Assembly (NCBI GenBank): GCA_016713245.1
Contig: JADJPM010000001.1
Span: 1,736,001 to 1,800,000, forward strand
Direction of reading: 5' to 3'
Source of the DNA: Verrucomicrobiaceae bacterium
GTDB lineage: Bacteria > Verrucomicrobiota > Verrucomicrobiia > Verrucomicrobiales > Verrucomicrobiaceae
DNA length: 64,000 nt
A program made the translations under genes and the position numbers. Under the pieces are notes generated by a model. The model saw only the letters and a program-made list of their open reading frames with translations, did no database searches and was not told where the DNA came from. Numbering within the stretch: the first letter of the stretch is position 1; each line of letters begins with the position of its first letter. Positions 35,591 to 43,713 of the stretch are shown piece after piece.

Positions 35591-36574
35591 ATGGACTTTC
35601 TCACGGCAATCCAATCGAACCTCCTCAGCCCGGCGGTATTGTTTTTTGTGCTCGGCGTTTTTGCGTCGGTCTCGAAGAGTGATCTGAAGTTTCCTGAGTC
35701 GCTCTACACGACGCTGACGATCTACCTGCTCATCGCCATCGGTTTCAAAGGCGGTGTGGCGATCAACGAGGCGGGCATCGGCGCGGTGTGGCTGCCCGCG
35801 CTCGCGGCGGTGGCGCTGGGCGGGATGATCCCGCTGTGGACTTACCCTGTGCTGCGAAAGATGGGAAAGTTCAGCGTGGCAGATGCCGGAGCTATCGCGG
35901 CGCACTACGGCAGCGTGAGTGCGGTGACTTTTATCGCCGCGACGAACTTCCTCAAAAGCATCCAGCAACCGTATGAAACCTACGCGTCGGCCTTTCTCGC
36001 GGTGATGGAGTCGCCCGCGATCATCGTCGGCGTCGTGCTGGGCAAAAGAGTGCTTGGGAGCGGGAAGTGCTCGCTGGGTGATGCGGGTGTGCGGCATGCG
36101 CTGCGGGATGCGGTGCTGGGGCGCGGCGTGCTGCTGCTGATCGGCGCGATGGTGATCGGTGCGTTCAGCGGTAAAAGCGGCATGAACTCGGTCGAGGGAT
36201 TCTTTGTGGCACCGTTTCAAGGCGTGTTGGCTTTGTTCCTTCTGGAAATGGGCATGGTGGCGGGTCGAAGGCTGGGTGATTTGAAGAAGGTGGGTGTCTT
36301 TTTGCTGCTCTTTGGCCTCATCGCGCCGGTGGTGCATGGTGCGGCGGGCGTGCTGCTCGGGACGTGGGTGGGGCTGAGTGTCGGCGGTGCCACGCTGCTG
36401 GGCGTGCTGGCCGCCAGTGCGAGCTACATCGCGGCACCGGCGGCGGTGCGCTTGTCTTTGCCGGAGGCAAATCCAACCTACTCACTCACGGCGGCACTGG
36501 CGGTGACGTTTCCCTTCAACATCACCGTCGGTGTGCCGCTCTACTTTGAAATCGCCAAACGTCTCCAGCCATGA
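35591..36574 (+). CDS. sbtA: SbtA-type sodium-dependent bicarbonate transporter
   Basis: A 327-residue polytopic permease. SPAVLFFVLGVFAS, IYLLIAIGFKGGVAINE, AGAIAAHYGSVSAVTFIAA, AFLAVMESPAIIVGVVLGKR and the C-terminal ASYIAAPAAVRLSLPEANP follow the SbtA (PF05982) pattern of two inverted repeats. It imports bicarbonate with sodium in cyanobacteria; homologues here would do the same across the inner membrane. The ATG is at 35591, one codon after an in-frame TTG. It overlaps the SbtB-like gene by 4 bp (ATGA), as expected for a transporter and its PII-type regulator. Confidence 0.9.
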   Translation: MDFLTAIQSNLLSPAVLFFVLGVFASVSKSDLKFPESLYTTLTIYLLIAIGFKGGVAINEAGIGAVWLPALAAVALGGMIPLWTYPVLRKMGKFSVADAGAIAAHYGSVSAVTFIAATNFLKSIQQPYETYASAFLAVMESPAIIVGVVLGKRVLGSGKCSLGDAGVRHALRDAVLGRGVLLLIGAMVIGAFSGKSGMNSVEGFFVAPFQGVLALFLLEMGMVAGRRLGDLKKVGVFLLLFGLIAPVVHGAAGVLLGTWVGLSVGGATLLGVLAASASYIAAPAAVRLSLPEANPTYSLTAALAVTFPFNITVGVPLYFEIAKRLQP

Positions 36575-36873
36575 TTCTGCATCCCATGAAACTCGTGACC
36601 ATCATCTGCGAGGCCATCCTCGAAGAGCGGGTGGTGGAACTCCTGCGTGAGGCCGGTGCGCATGGCCACACAGCCTTCAATGTGCGCGGCAGCGGGCATC
36701 AAGGCGAGCGCAACGCGGACATCGCCGAGACGGGCAATGTGCAGATCCAGGTCATCGTGAAGCCCGTCGTGGCTGCCGCACTGCTGGAGCGGCTGCATCG
36801 CGAGCTTTTCGCGGCCTACGCCATGGTGGCCTATGAAAGCGAGGTGCGTGTGATGCGGCCGGAGAAGTTTTAG
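36571..36873 (+). CDS. sbtB: SbtB-like PII-family regulator of SbtA
   Basis: A 100-residue PII-fold protein. GAHGHTAFNVRGSGHQGERN is the region of the T-loop, VQIQVIVKPVVAAALLERLH the second beta-alpha-beta half, and YAMVAYESEVRVMRPEKF the C-terminal strand. SbtB proteins bind adenyl nucleotides (cAMP, AMP, ADP, ATP) and gate SbtA. Translational coupling to sbtA supports this partner. A later ATG at 36586 (MKLVTII) is possible and would fit the usual PII N-terminus better, but the ATGA overlap favours 36571. Confidence 0.85.
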   Translation: MILHPMKLVTIICEAILEERVVELLREAGAHGHTAFNVRGSGHQGERNADIAETGNVQIQVIVKPVVAAALLERLHRELFAAYAMVAYESEVRVMRPEKF

Positions 36874-36953
36874 AACGCCAGCTAGCCTGTGGCGTCAGGC
36901 GCTACCGGGCGGGTTAAAGGGCGGTTCTGGGATTCGGTATTCTCTAACTGACG

Positions 36954-36978
36954 CTTTGAAAGAGCGGAATCGTCAAAG
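36954..36978. promoter_or_regulatory. 25-bp dyad upstream of the SulP-carbonic anhydrase gene
   Basis: CTTTGA-N13-TCAAAG, 26 bp before the start codon at 37005, identical at 22 of 25 positions to the dyad at 22756-22780. It lies in the 131-bp gap after sbtB. A LysR-type operator is the likeliest reading. The nearest LysR is at 34041-34916. Confidence 0.6.
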
Positions 36979-37004
36979 CATGGTGCAGGGACCAGCTTTT
37001 GACC

Positions 37005-39275
37005 ATGCCGCACAATCAAGCCCCACTCTCCGTCACCCTGCCCAAAGACATCACCGCGAGCATCGCGGTGTTTCTCGTGGCCCTGCCGCTGTGCCTCGGC
37101 ATCGCGCTGGCCTCGAATGCGCCGCTCTTCTCTGGATTGATCTCCGGGATTGTCGGGGGGATCGTGGTGGGCATCCTCAGCGGCTCGCACAAGAGCGTGA
37201 GCGGACCTGCGGCCGGTCTGACGGCGATTGTGGCGGCGCAAATCGCCGCGCTGGGCAGTTTCGAGGCGTTTTTGGCCGCGGTGGTGATCGCGGGCGCGAT
37301 CCAGATTCTGTTGGGCACTTTCCGCCTCGGCTTCATCGCCTCGTTTTTCCCGATGAGCGTGATCAAAGGCCTGCTGGCGGCCATCGGCCTCATTTTGATC
37401 CTGAAACAGATTCCGCACGTTTTCGGCCATGATGCCGATGCCGAGGGCGAGATGAGCTTTGAGCAGCCGGACCATGAAAACACCTTCACGGAGCTGATGG
37501 CGACCCTTTCGGACATTTTGCCCGGCGCGGCGCTTATCGGCATCGCGTCCGTGTTGTTCCTCCTGGCGTGGGACAAGGTGAAGGCACTCAAAAAACTGCC
37601 CGTGCCCTCCGCTCTCATCGTGGTGGTGCTCGGCGTCGGCATCAATCTGCTGCTGCGCAAGATGGGCCACGCCTGGGAGGTGAAGGCCTCGCATCTCGTG
37701 CAGGTGCCGGCGGCGAAGGACTTCCAGGCCTTCCTCGGCTTTTTGCAATTCCCCGGCGTGGAGCACTTCAGCAATCCGCTCGTCTTCAAAGCGGCGATCA
37801 CCGTGGCGCTCGTAGCCACGCTGGAGACGCTGCTCAATCTGGAGGCCGTCGATAAGATCGATCCCGACCAGCGCCAGTCGCCGCCGAACCGCGAACTCAT
37901 CGCCCAAGGCACCGGAAACCTCATCGCGGGCCTCATCGGTGGCCTGCCGATGACCAGCGTCATCGTGCGCTCGTCCGTGAACATCAACTCCGGCGGCAGA
38001 ACGAAGCTCAGCGCCATTTTGCACGGCTTGCTGCTCATCGTGTGCGTCGTCACCGTGCCGCACTGGCTCAATGAGATCCCGCTTTCGGCCCTCGCGGCCA
38101 TTTTGATCGTCACCGGCTTCAAGCTCGCGAGTCCGAAGCTCTTCAAAGAGATGTGGAGCGAGGGGATTCCGCAGTTCCTGCCTTTCTTCATCACGATCAG
38201 CGCCATCGTGCTTTCCGATCTGCTCACGGGTGTGCTCATCGGCCTGTGTGTGAGCATTCTGTTCATCCTGCACAGCAACCTGCGCAATCCCATCCGCCGC
38301 GTGTTGGAAAAGCACACGGCAGGTGATGTGTTGCGCATCGAATTGGCGAATCAGGTGAGCTTCCTGAACCGCGCCGCCTTGGAAAAAGTCTTTTTCAGCG
38401 TGCCACGCGGCGGCCGCGTGCTCATCGATGCGCGCAGCACCGATTTCATCGATCCGGACATCCGCGACCTCCTTTCCGACCTGCGTGACAAAACCGCGCC
38501 TGCACGCGGCATTGAGATGAGCTTCATCGGCATGCGGGATCACAATTTCATCGACGATCACGTGCAGTTCATCGACTACACGAGCCGTGAAATCCAAAGC
38601 GGGCTCACGCCGCAGTCGGTGCTCGAAATTTTGCAGGCGGGCAATCAGCGCTTCCTCGCGGGTGAGCGAATCGAGCGTGACTTTGGCCGTCAGGTGGCCG
38701 CTACGGCAGCGGGGCAGTTTCCCATGGCCGCGGTGCTCGGCTGCATTGATTCGCGTGCGCCAGCGGAGGTTGTCTTTGACCTCGGTCTCGGCGACATCTT
38801 CAGCGCCCGCGTGGCTGGCAACATCGCCACGAGCGAGCTGCTCGGCAGTTTGGAATACGCCTGCGCCGTGGTCGGCTCAAAGCTCGTCGTCGTGCTCGGT
38901 CACACGAGTTGCGGTGCGGTGAATGCGGCCGTCGATCTGCTCGCGGCGGCCAAGAAAGCCAGCGAAGCCACGCCTTGTGCGAATCTCGATGGACTCGTCA
39001 CGGAGATCCAGACGGCCATCAATCCCGCCACGCTGAAAAAGCCTGATCAATGGGCCCCCGGCGAAAAAGCGGCCTACACGAACGAGATTTCCCGCCTGAA
39101 CGTCATCCAGACCATCGCGACCATCCGCAAGCGCAGCAGCACGCTGAACAAGCTCGTCGAAGAAGGCAAGATCGCCATCGTCGGCGCTCTTTATGACGTC
39201 GCCAGCGGCGAGGTGAGCTTCTTCCAGACGGCGGAGTCGAGCGTGGCCAAGCTGGGTGTGCCGATGGTGGCCTGA
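37005..39275 (+). CDS. SulP anion transporter fused to STAS and beta-carbonic anhydrase domains
   Basis: A 756-residue protein. Residues ~1-425 are a SulP/BicA-type membrane domain (LPLCLGIALASNAPLFSGLI, SGSHKSVSGPAAGLTAIV, GLIGGLPMTSVIVRSSVNIN). Residues ~435-520 are STAS-like (LRIELANQVSFLNRAALEKV, VLIDARSTDFIDPDI). The C-terminal ~210 residues are a beta-carbonic anhydrase with the zinc set CxDxR (CIDSRAP, ~580) and HxxC (GHTSCGAV, ~633). The fusion couples bicarbonate uptake to interconversion with CO2. The ATG at 37005 follows an in-frame TTG two codons upstream. Last transporter of the carbon-uptake island. Confidence 0.93.
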   Translation: MPHNQAPLSVTLPKDITASIAVFLVALPLCLGIALASNAPLFSGLISGIVGGIVVGILSGSHKSVSGPAAGLTAIVAAQIAALGSFEAFLAAVVIAGAIQILLGTFRLGFIASFFPMSVIKGLLAAIGLILILKQIPHVFGHDADAEGEMSFEQPDHENTFTELMATLSDILPGAALIGIASVLFLLAWDKVKALKKLPVPSALIVVVLGVGINLLLRKMGHAWEVKASHLVQVPAAKDFQAFLGFLQFPGVEHFSNPLVFKAAITVALVATLETLLNLEAVDKIDPDQRQSPPNRELIAQGTGNLIAGLIGGLPMTSVIVRSSVNINSGGRTKLSAILHGLLLIVCVVTVPHWLNEIPLSALAAILIVTGFKLASPKLFKEMWSEGIPQFLPFFITISAIVLSDLLTGVLIGLCVSILFILHSNLRNPIRRVLEKHTAGDVLRIELANQVSFLNRAALEKVFFSVPRGGRVLIDARSTDFIDPDIRDLLSDLRDKTAPARGIEMSFIGMRDHNFIDDHVQFIDYTSREIQSGLTPQSVLEILQAGNQRFLAGERIERDFGRQVAATAAGQFPMAAVLGCIDSRAPAEVVFDLGLGDIFSARVAGNIATSELLGSLEYACAVVGSKLVVVLGHTSCGAVNAAVDLLAAAKKASEATPCANLDGLVTEIQTAINPATLKKPDQWAPGEKAAYTNEISRLNVIQTIATIRKRSSTLNKLVEEGKIAIVGALYDVASGEVSFFQTAESSVAKLGVPMVA

Positions 39276-39319
39276 TTTTGAGCGTGCAGGGCAGGCGTGG
39301 CTTGTTAAAACTGCCGCGC

Positions 39320-40078
39320 ATGATTTCCATCGACCTCCAAGGCAAAGTCGCACTCGTCACCGGAGCCTCTCAAGGCATTGGCGCGGTGGTCGCCCGCACG
39401 CTGCATCGTGCGGGAGCCACGGTGGTAATCAATCACCTCGGCACGGCGGGCACCACGGCGGATGCGCAAGCGCTCGCAGACGAACTGAACTTGGCACGGA
39501 CGGACAGCGCCAGCCTCGTGGCGGCGGATGTGTCGAAGGCGGAGCAGGTGCAGAGCATGATGGGCGAGGTTCAGGCGCGGCATGGCGGGCTGGACATGCT
39601 GGTGAACAATGCCGCGATCATCAAAGACCGCACCATTGCGAAGATGAGCTATGAGGAATGGGATGCCGTGATCGGTGTGAACCTCAGTGGCGTGTTTTAC
39701 TGCTGCAAGCATGCGCTGGAGATCATGCGCGAGGGTGGCTCGATCGTGAGCTTTGGCAGCATCGCGGCCATCCAAGGCTTTTTCGGCCAGGCGAACTACG
39801 CCTCCGCGAAGGCCGGCGTGCAGGCGATGATGCGCGTGCTGAGCCGTGAGGCCGCGCGGAAGAACATCCGTGCCAATGCCATCGCTCCCGGCGTGATCGA
39901 CACCAGCATGGCGGCGACGATTCCTGAGGCGGTGAGGGCCGAGATGCTCAAAAACGTGCCTTTGAACCGTTTCGGCACGACGGCGGAGGTGGCGAATGTG
40001 GTGCTCTTTCTCTGCTCGCCGCTCTCCAGCTATGTAACGGGGCAAACGATTGAGATCAACGGCGGCTGGCGGGGCTAA
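39320..40078 (+). CDS. short-chain dehydrogenase/reductase, FabG-like
   Basis: A 252-residue classical SDR. LVTGASQGIGAVVARTLHRA is the Rossmann Gly motif, NNAA lies at the usual place (VNNAAIIKDR), catalytic Ser is in SFGSIAAIQG and the Tyr/Lys pair in YASAKAG. The end GQTIEINGGWRG is typical for 3-oxoacyl-ACP reductases (FabG) and acetoacetyl-CoA reductases. The ATG at 39320 begins right before the conserved region. It lies 44 bp after the SulP gene and may be co-transcribed, but a functional link to carbon uptake is not evident. Confidence 0.88.
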   Translation: MISIDLQGKVALVTGASQGIGAVVARTLHRAGATVVINHLGTAGTTADAQALADELNLARTDSASLVAADVSKAEQVQSMMGEVQARHGGLDMLVNNAAIIKDRTIAKMSYEEWDAVIGVNLSGVFYCCKHALEIMREGGSIVSFGSIAAIQGFFGQANYASAKAGVQAMMRVLSREAARKNIRANAIAPGVIDTSMAATIPEAVRAEMLKNVPLNRFGTTAEVANVVLFLCSPLSSYVTGQTIEINGGWRG

Positions 40079-40377
40079 ACACCTGCCGGTTTGAGGATCA
40101 CCCACGTCGCGCCCCAGGAGCCGCTGGATTCATCGGCGGGGTAGATGACTTGCTGGACTTCGGGAAGCTTCGCGAGGATGGCGTGAACGCCGGTGCGCAG
40201 GGTGCCGGTGCCTTTGCCGTGGATGATTCGCACGCGGAGAATGCCGCGCTGGCGGCATTCGGCGAGGTACTCGGCAATGAGACTGCCGATTTCGTTCGGA
40301 CGAAAGGTGTGCAGATCGAGCTCGGGGCCGATGGGATGCTCGATGACTTCGGGGATGGTGTCGTCGTCGGGGTGCAT
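40075..40377 (-). CDS. Smr-domain protein
   Basis: A 100-residue protein consisting of a Smr (MutS2 C-terminal type) domain: ELDLHTFRPNEIGSLIAEYL, RVRIIHGKGTGTLRTGVHAI, and SWGATWVILKP. The DLH and HGKGTG motifs mark the nuclease-like or nucleic-acid-binding group. Its stop codon overlaps that of the convergent SDR gene. It starts 4 bp after the lipoprotein-like gene upstream, so it is likely in one transcript with the histidine kinase. Confidence 0.88.
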   Translation of the reverse strand: MHPDDDTIPEVIEHPIGPELDLHTFRPNEIGSLIAEYLAECRQRGILRVRIIHGKGTGTLRTGVHAILAKLPEVQQVIYPADESSGSWGATWVILKPAGV

Positions 40378-40381
40378 CGAT

Positions 40382-40900
40382 TCAGTCCTGCTTTTCGCGA
40401 GTGAAAATCATCCGTGGAACGAAATCACCGTCAAAGTAGTCGATCGACAAGCTCAGCGAGTCTCCCTTCTGTCGCAATCTTGGGACATTCATCGGTTCGG
40501 GTAGTTCGCCACACGATAAGTAGAGACCATAAAACTCGCTGGTGGTGGTGTTGCCAAGCGGGGCGATCGTGAAGGAGCCTGTGCCGCTACGGAACTCGTG
40601 GACAAAAAAGTCCTTGTTACTCGACTCGGGCACCAAAGGGACTTTGTGGAGCGTCGCTCGACCATTCTGTCCGAGTTCGATGAAGGCATCCTTGGCTTGG
40701 TCCGCGATTTTTGAGTCCGTCTGGCTTCCGAAGAGGGTGGAACTCAGACGGTAGCGACCTACCACCTCGGATGCGGCGGGCTCCTTGGTCACTAGCTGAC
40801 CATGTCGATCACAAGATGGCAATAGAAAGGCCAGTAAGGCGAAGGCGAGAGAACATCGCCCTGTGAACGTCATTTTGGTCATACGAAAACAAAAGCTCAT
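40382..40900 (-). CDS. putative lipoprotein of unknown function
   Basis: A 172-residue protein. The N-terminus has a hydrophobic run ending ALLAFLLPSCDRHG, a probable lipobox with Cys as the lipid attachment site, then a beta-rich domain (VVGRYRLSSTLFGSQTDSK ... LSLSIDYFDGDFVPRMIFTR). No family recognised. Composition is more AT-rich than the histidine kinase upstream. Its ATG overlaps the stop of that kinase (ATGA), so it is coupled to it. It could be a sensor accessory or effector; this is context only. Confidence 0.7.
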   Translation of the reverse strand: MSFCFRMTKMTFTGRCSLAFALLAFLLPSCDRHGQLVTKEPAASEVVGRYRLSSTLFGSQTDSKIADQAKDAFIELGQNGRATLHKVPLVPESSNKDFFVHEFRSGTGSFTIAPLGNTTTSEFYGLYLSCGELPEPMNVPRLRQKGDSLSLSIDYFDGDFVPRMIFTREKQD

Positions 40901-42462
40901 ACCGCTGCGAGTCGCACTTCGAAGGTGGTTTGATCATCGCTGGAGTTCACGAGCTTCAACGTGGCGTGGTTGGCGCGGGCGAATTCGGCGGCGATGTTGA
41001 GGCCGAGGCCGAAGCCGTCGGTTTGGCGGTTGTGGGCTTTGTCGCCGCGGAAGAAGCGCTCAAAAAGACGCGGCTGGATCTCGGCGGGGATGGCGGCGCC
41101 GGTGTTGTGGATGGTGAAGACGGCCTCGTCTGCCACGCGGGTGAGGCTGAGACGCACGGTGCCTGCGGGGCGGTTGTATTTGATGGCGTTGCTGAGGAGG
41201 TTTTGGAAGACCTGGCGCAGCAGGGCGCGATCGGCATGCACGGTGACAGCCGGTTCGATCTCGTGATGCAGCGTGAGCTCGGCGGCTTCGCAGAGGATTT
41301 CGCCATCTTCGATGAGGCGGGAGAGATCGGCGCTGAGGTCGTAAGTTTCGGGACGTGTGGGCAGGCGGCCGGCATCGGCTTGGGAGAGGAGGAGCAGGCT
41401 CTGCGTGATGGTTTTGAGCCGCGTGGCTTCTTCGAAGAGGCTGGCGAAGCGCTCGTGCTCGGCGCTGCCGGGCGGCGTGTGGCGCAGGGCGTCATCGAGG
41501 CTGGCGAGCATGACGGCGAGCGGCGTTTTCAGCTCATGCGAGGCATCGGCGGTGAAGCGCACGGCCTGCTGAAAGCTGCCCTCGAGGCGTTGCATCATCT
41601 CGTTGAGCACGGCGATGAGCTGCGCGAACTCGCGGTCGTCATCGCGGCTCAAAGGGATGCGCTCGGCGAGATCGCTGGCGGTGAGACGCTGGGCGGTGGT
41701 GACGACGCGTTCGAGCGGTTTCATCGCTCGTTTGGAGGTCCACAGGGCGGCGAGACCGGCGAGGGCGAGGGCGATGACGGCGGCTCCGGCATACCAGGAG
41801 CCCATGCGGTTCACATCGGCATAAAATTCACGCAGCGAGAGGCCGACGAACATGGTGTAGTGTGGATTGCTGAAGGCTCCCCAGCGCCAGTCCACACCGC
41901 GGGAGCGAGCGGTGAACATGACGGGATCACGGACCATCGGCATCTGCGGGCGGAAGCGGGTGGCACGGCCGCGCTGACCCTGCCCGTGCGGGGGTCTCGG
42001 TTCCAGCCTCGGCAGGCCGAGCAGTTCACCGAAGTCATCATCACGGGCCTCGGGCGGCGGTGGATTGTCGGCGGGAACGGGCGGGGCATTGCGCAGTTCC
42101 TCGTCGGTGGGAAAACTACTGCGGAAGTAGGTATCGAGATCGTTCGGAGCCCCCTGCGTGCTGAAGATGGTGGTGCCTTGGGCGTGCTCTTTGACGACCA
42201 TGACGATGGGTGCCTCGCCGCCAGCGGGAGCGAAAACGGCCTCGCTGATGGTTTGGAATTCTTCGACGGTGGTGCGGGGATCGACGCGATTCCACATGCG
42301 CTGGGCCTGCGCGGTGATGCGGGCATCCACGCTGCGCTCAAGCACGCGGCTGGCATACCACCAGGCCGCCGCGCCAAACGCGGCCACGAGCGAGCCCGCG
42401 ACGAAGATCGTCTGCATGGCAAGGCGGATGCGAAAGCTGCGGGTGGAGGCCGGTTGGCTCAT
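40897..42462 (-). CDS. sensor histidine kinase without adjacent response regulator
   Basis: A 521-residue membrane kinase. One helix near the N-terminus (MQTIFVAGSLVAAFGAAAWW), a periplasmic domain with a Pro-rich insertion, a second helix (YAGAAVIALALAGLAALW), HAMP (RAMKPLERVVTTAQRLTASD), the H-box DASHELKTPLAVML with the His near residue 309, and HATPase motifs NLLSNAIKYN (N box) and DGFGLGLNIA (G box). It resembles the heavy-metal/EnvZ type. No response regulator is in the window; an ECF-like sigma factor is divergent from it. Downstream, lipoprotein and Smr genes follow in a compact operon. Confidence 0.9.
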   Translation of the reverse strand: MSQPASTRSFRIRLAMQTIFVAGSLVAAFGAAAWWYASRVLERSVDARITAQAQRMWNRVDPRTTVEEFQTISEAVFAPAGGEAPIVMVVKEHAQGTTIFSTQGAPNDLDTYFRSSFPTDEELRNAPPVPADNPPPPEARDDDFGELLGLPRLEPRPPHGQGQRGRATRFRPQMPMVRDPVMFTARSRGVDWRWGAFSNPHYTMFVGLSLREFYADVNRMGSWYAGAAVIALALAGLAALWTSKRAMKPLERVVTTAQRLTASDLAERIPLSRDDDREFAQLIAVLNEMMQRLEGSFQQAVRFTADASHELKTPLAVMLASLDDALRHTPPGSAEHERFASLFEEATRLKTITQSLLLLSQADAGRLPTRPETYDLSADLSRLIEDGEILCEAAELTLHHEIEPAVTVHADRALLRQVFQNLLSNAIKYNRPAGTVRLSLTRVADEAVFTIHNTGAAIPAEIQPRLFERFFRGDKAHNRQTDGFGLGLNIAAEFARANHATLKLVNSSDDQTTFEVRLAAV

Positions 42463-42586
42463 CGGCGTGGAGTGTCACGCCAGCGGCGCGGCCATGCACG
42501 CAGATAAATTCCTTTTAATGATCGACGGTGGGCTGCTGTCATGCGGCGGGTTTCTCATTTCGGCAGTCAACCACCCCTCCCACGCC

Positions 42587-43225
42587 ATGAACGCCATCGA
42601 AATCCCCGCCGCCACCTCCACCACGCATGACAGCTCCGCCGGGGCCACGCTCTACCGCCGTCACTTTGCCTCGCTGTGCGCCTTTGCGCGTGCCCGCGGC
42701 TGCGAGGAGCATGATGCGGAGGACGCGACGCAGGAGCTTTTCGCCAAACTGGTGGCTCAGGGGCAGATGGAACGCGCCGCGTCCATCCCGGACAATGGCG
42801 AGCAATCGGCCTTTCTGCTGGCCCGCATGCGCACGCTGCTGATCAAGCGCTGGCAGTTCCGCACGCGCCAGCGTCGCGGTGGTGGCTGCGTGTGCTTTTC
42901 GCTGCACGACGATGAAGGCCAGCCCATCGATGTGGCCGATGACCATGCCACGCCGGACCGCGAGCAGGATCGCGACTGGGCGCGAGAGGTGCTGGAGAAG
43001 GCGCTGGAGCGCATGAACCACGAACTCTGCGCCAGCGGCCGCCGCGAGGTATGGCAGCGACTCGAAAGCGATCTGGTGGACGAGACCCCGCATCAGGAGG
43101 CCCAAAGTGGTGCCCTCCGCGTGGCGCTCTGCCGGGCTCGCCGCCGCCTGCGGGATTTCATCCGCGAGCAGCTCGGCACCAACACGGAAGACGCGGCCCG
43201 CCTGCTCTGTGCGGCGCTGGTGTAA
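42587..43225 (+). CDS. ECF-like RNA polymerase sigma factor
   Basis: A 212-residue sigma-70-family protein from the ATG at 42587; the frame is open far upstream but only antisense to the kinase gene. Region 2 is YRRHFASLCAFARARGCEEH then DAEDATQELFAKLVAQGQ; region 4-like sequence is ALERMNHELCASGRREVWQR with a final LCRARRRLRDFIREQL. This divergent type occurs in Verrucomicrobia and Planctomycetes, often beside protein kinases. No anti-sigma factor is adjacent. It is divergent from the histidine kinase and convergent with Hsp20. Confidence 0.82.
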   Translation: MNAIEIPAATSTTHDSSAGATLYRRHFASLCAFARARGCEEHDAEDATQELFAKLVAQGQMERAASIPDNGEQSAFLLARMRTLLIKRWQFRTRQRRGGGCVCFSLHDDEGQPIDVADDHATPDREQDRDWAREVLEKALERMNHELCASGRREVWQRLESDLVDETPHQEAQSGALRVALCRARRRLRDFIREQLGTNTEDAARLLCAALV

Positions 43226-43230
43226 CAAAA

Positions 43231-43262
43231 TGCCGCGACGGCTTTCGAGGCACGTCGCGGCA
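43231..43262 (-). terminator. rho-independent-like terminator for the Hsp20 operon
   Basis: A perfect 10-bp inverted repeat TGCCGCGACG/CGTCGCGGCA with a 12-base loop. Read on the minus strand it is followed by a short T-run (CATTTTG), fitting termination of the Hsp20 transcript; on the plus strand no T-run follows. Confidence 0.65.
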
Positions 43263-43287
43263 GGTTTGGGGGGGTAGAGGCGGTGAA

Positions 43288-43671
43288 TCAGTTCACCGTG
43301 ATCTGGCGGGGCTTGGCGGCCTCTTTGAGCGGCAGCGTGATGCTCAGCACGCCGTCTTCGAGCTTCGCGGTCATCTTTTCCTCATCCACCGGCGTGTTCA
43401 GGCGCAGGCGGAGCAGGTAGTTGAGCGGGGAAAGCTCGCGGTGGAGCGCCTTCAAGCTCTCACGGGCATTCGAGGCGCGTTCGCCGTGGACGGTGAGGAT
43501 GTTGTCCTCCAGGTCGAGCTTCACGCCGCTCTTCGGCACGCCGGGCATCTCGACACGCACTTCGTAGGCGTCGGCGTTGCGGTTGACGTTGTAGAGCGGT
43601 TTGCGGACGGATTCCGTCACGCCGGAAGGAGCGGCTGGAGCGCAGGTGGAAGGGGTGCAGGTAGCGTTCAT
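43288..43671 (-). CDS. Hsp20-family small heat-shock protein
   Basis: A 127-residue alpha-crystallin domain protein: VNRNADAYEVRVEMPGVPKS, VKLDLEDNILTVHGER and the C-terminal GVLSITLPLKEAAKPRQITV. It holds unfolding proteins under heat or other stress. It lies 42 bp downstream of another Hsp20 gene on the same strand, forming a pair. Its N-terminal arm is short and has three cysteines or threonine-rich residues (NATCTPSTCAPAAPS). It lacks a full IxI tail beyond QITVN. Confidence 0.93.
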   Translation of the reverse strand: MNATCTPSTCAPAAPSGVTESVRKPLYNVNRNADAYEVRVEMPGVPKSGVKLDLEDNILTVHGERASNARESLKALHRELSPLNYLLRLRLNTPVDEEKMTAKLEDGVLSITLPLKEAAKPRQITVN

Positions 43672-43713
43672 GGTGGTGAAGAGGTTAGAAGTGAGAAGTC
43701 AGAGGTGAGAAGT

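Noticed and set aside
36883..36953. GC-rich inverted pieces after sbtB as a riboswitch
   Set aside because: Short GGCG/CGCC pairings only; no known riboswitch core is recognisable.
40930..42507. 525-codon open frame on the plus strand across the histidine kinase gene
   Set aside because: It is antisense to a protein with all kinase motifs; long antisense frames are expected in this GC-rich DNA. The same holds for the long antisense frames at 10388-12484, 12590-13684 and 26412-28886.
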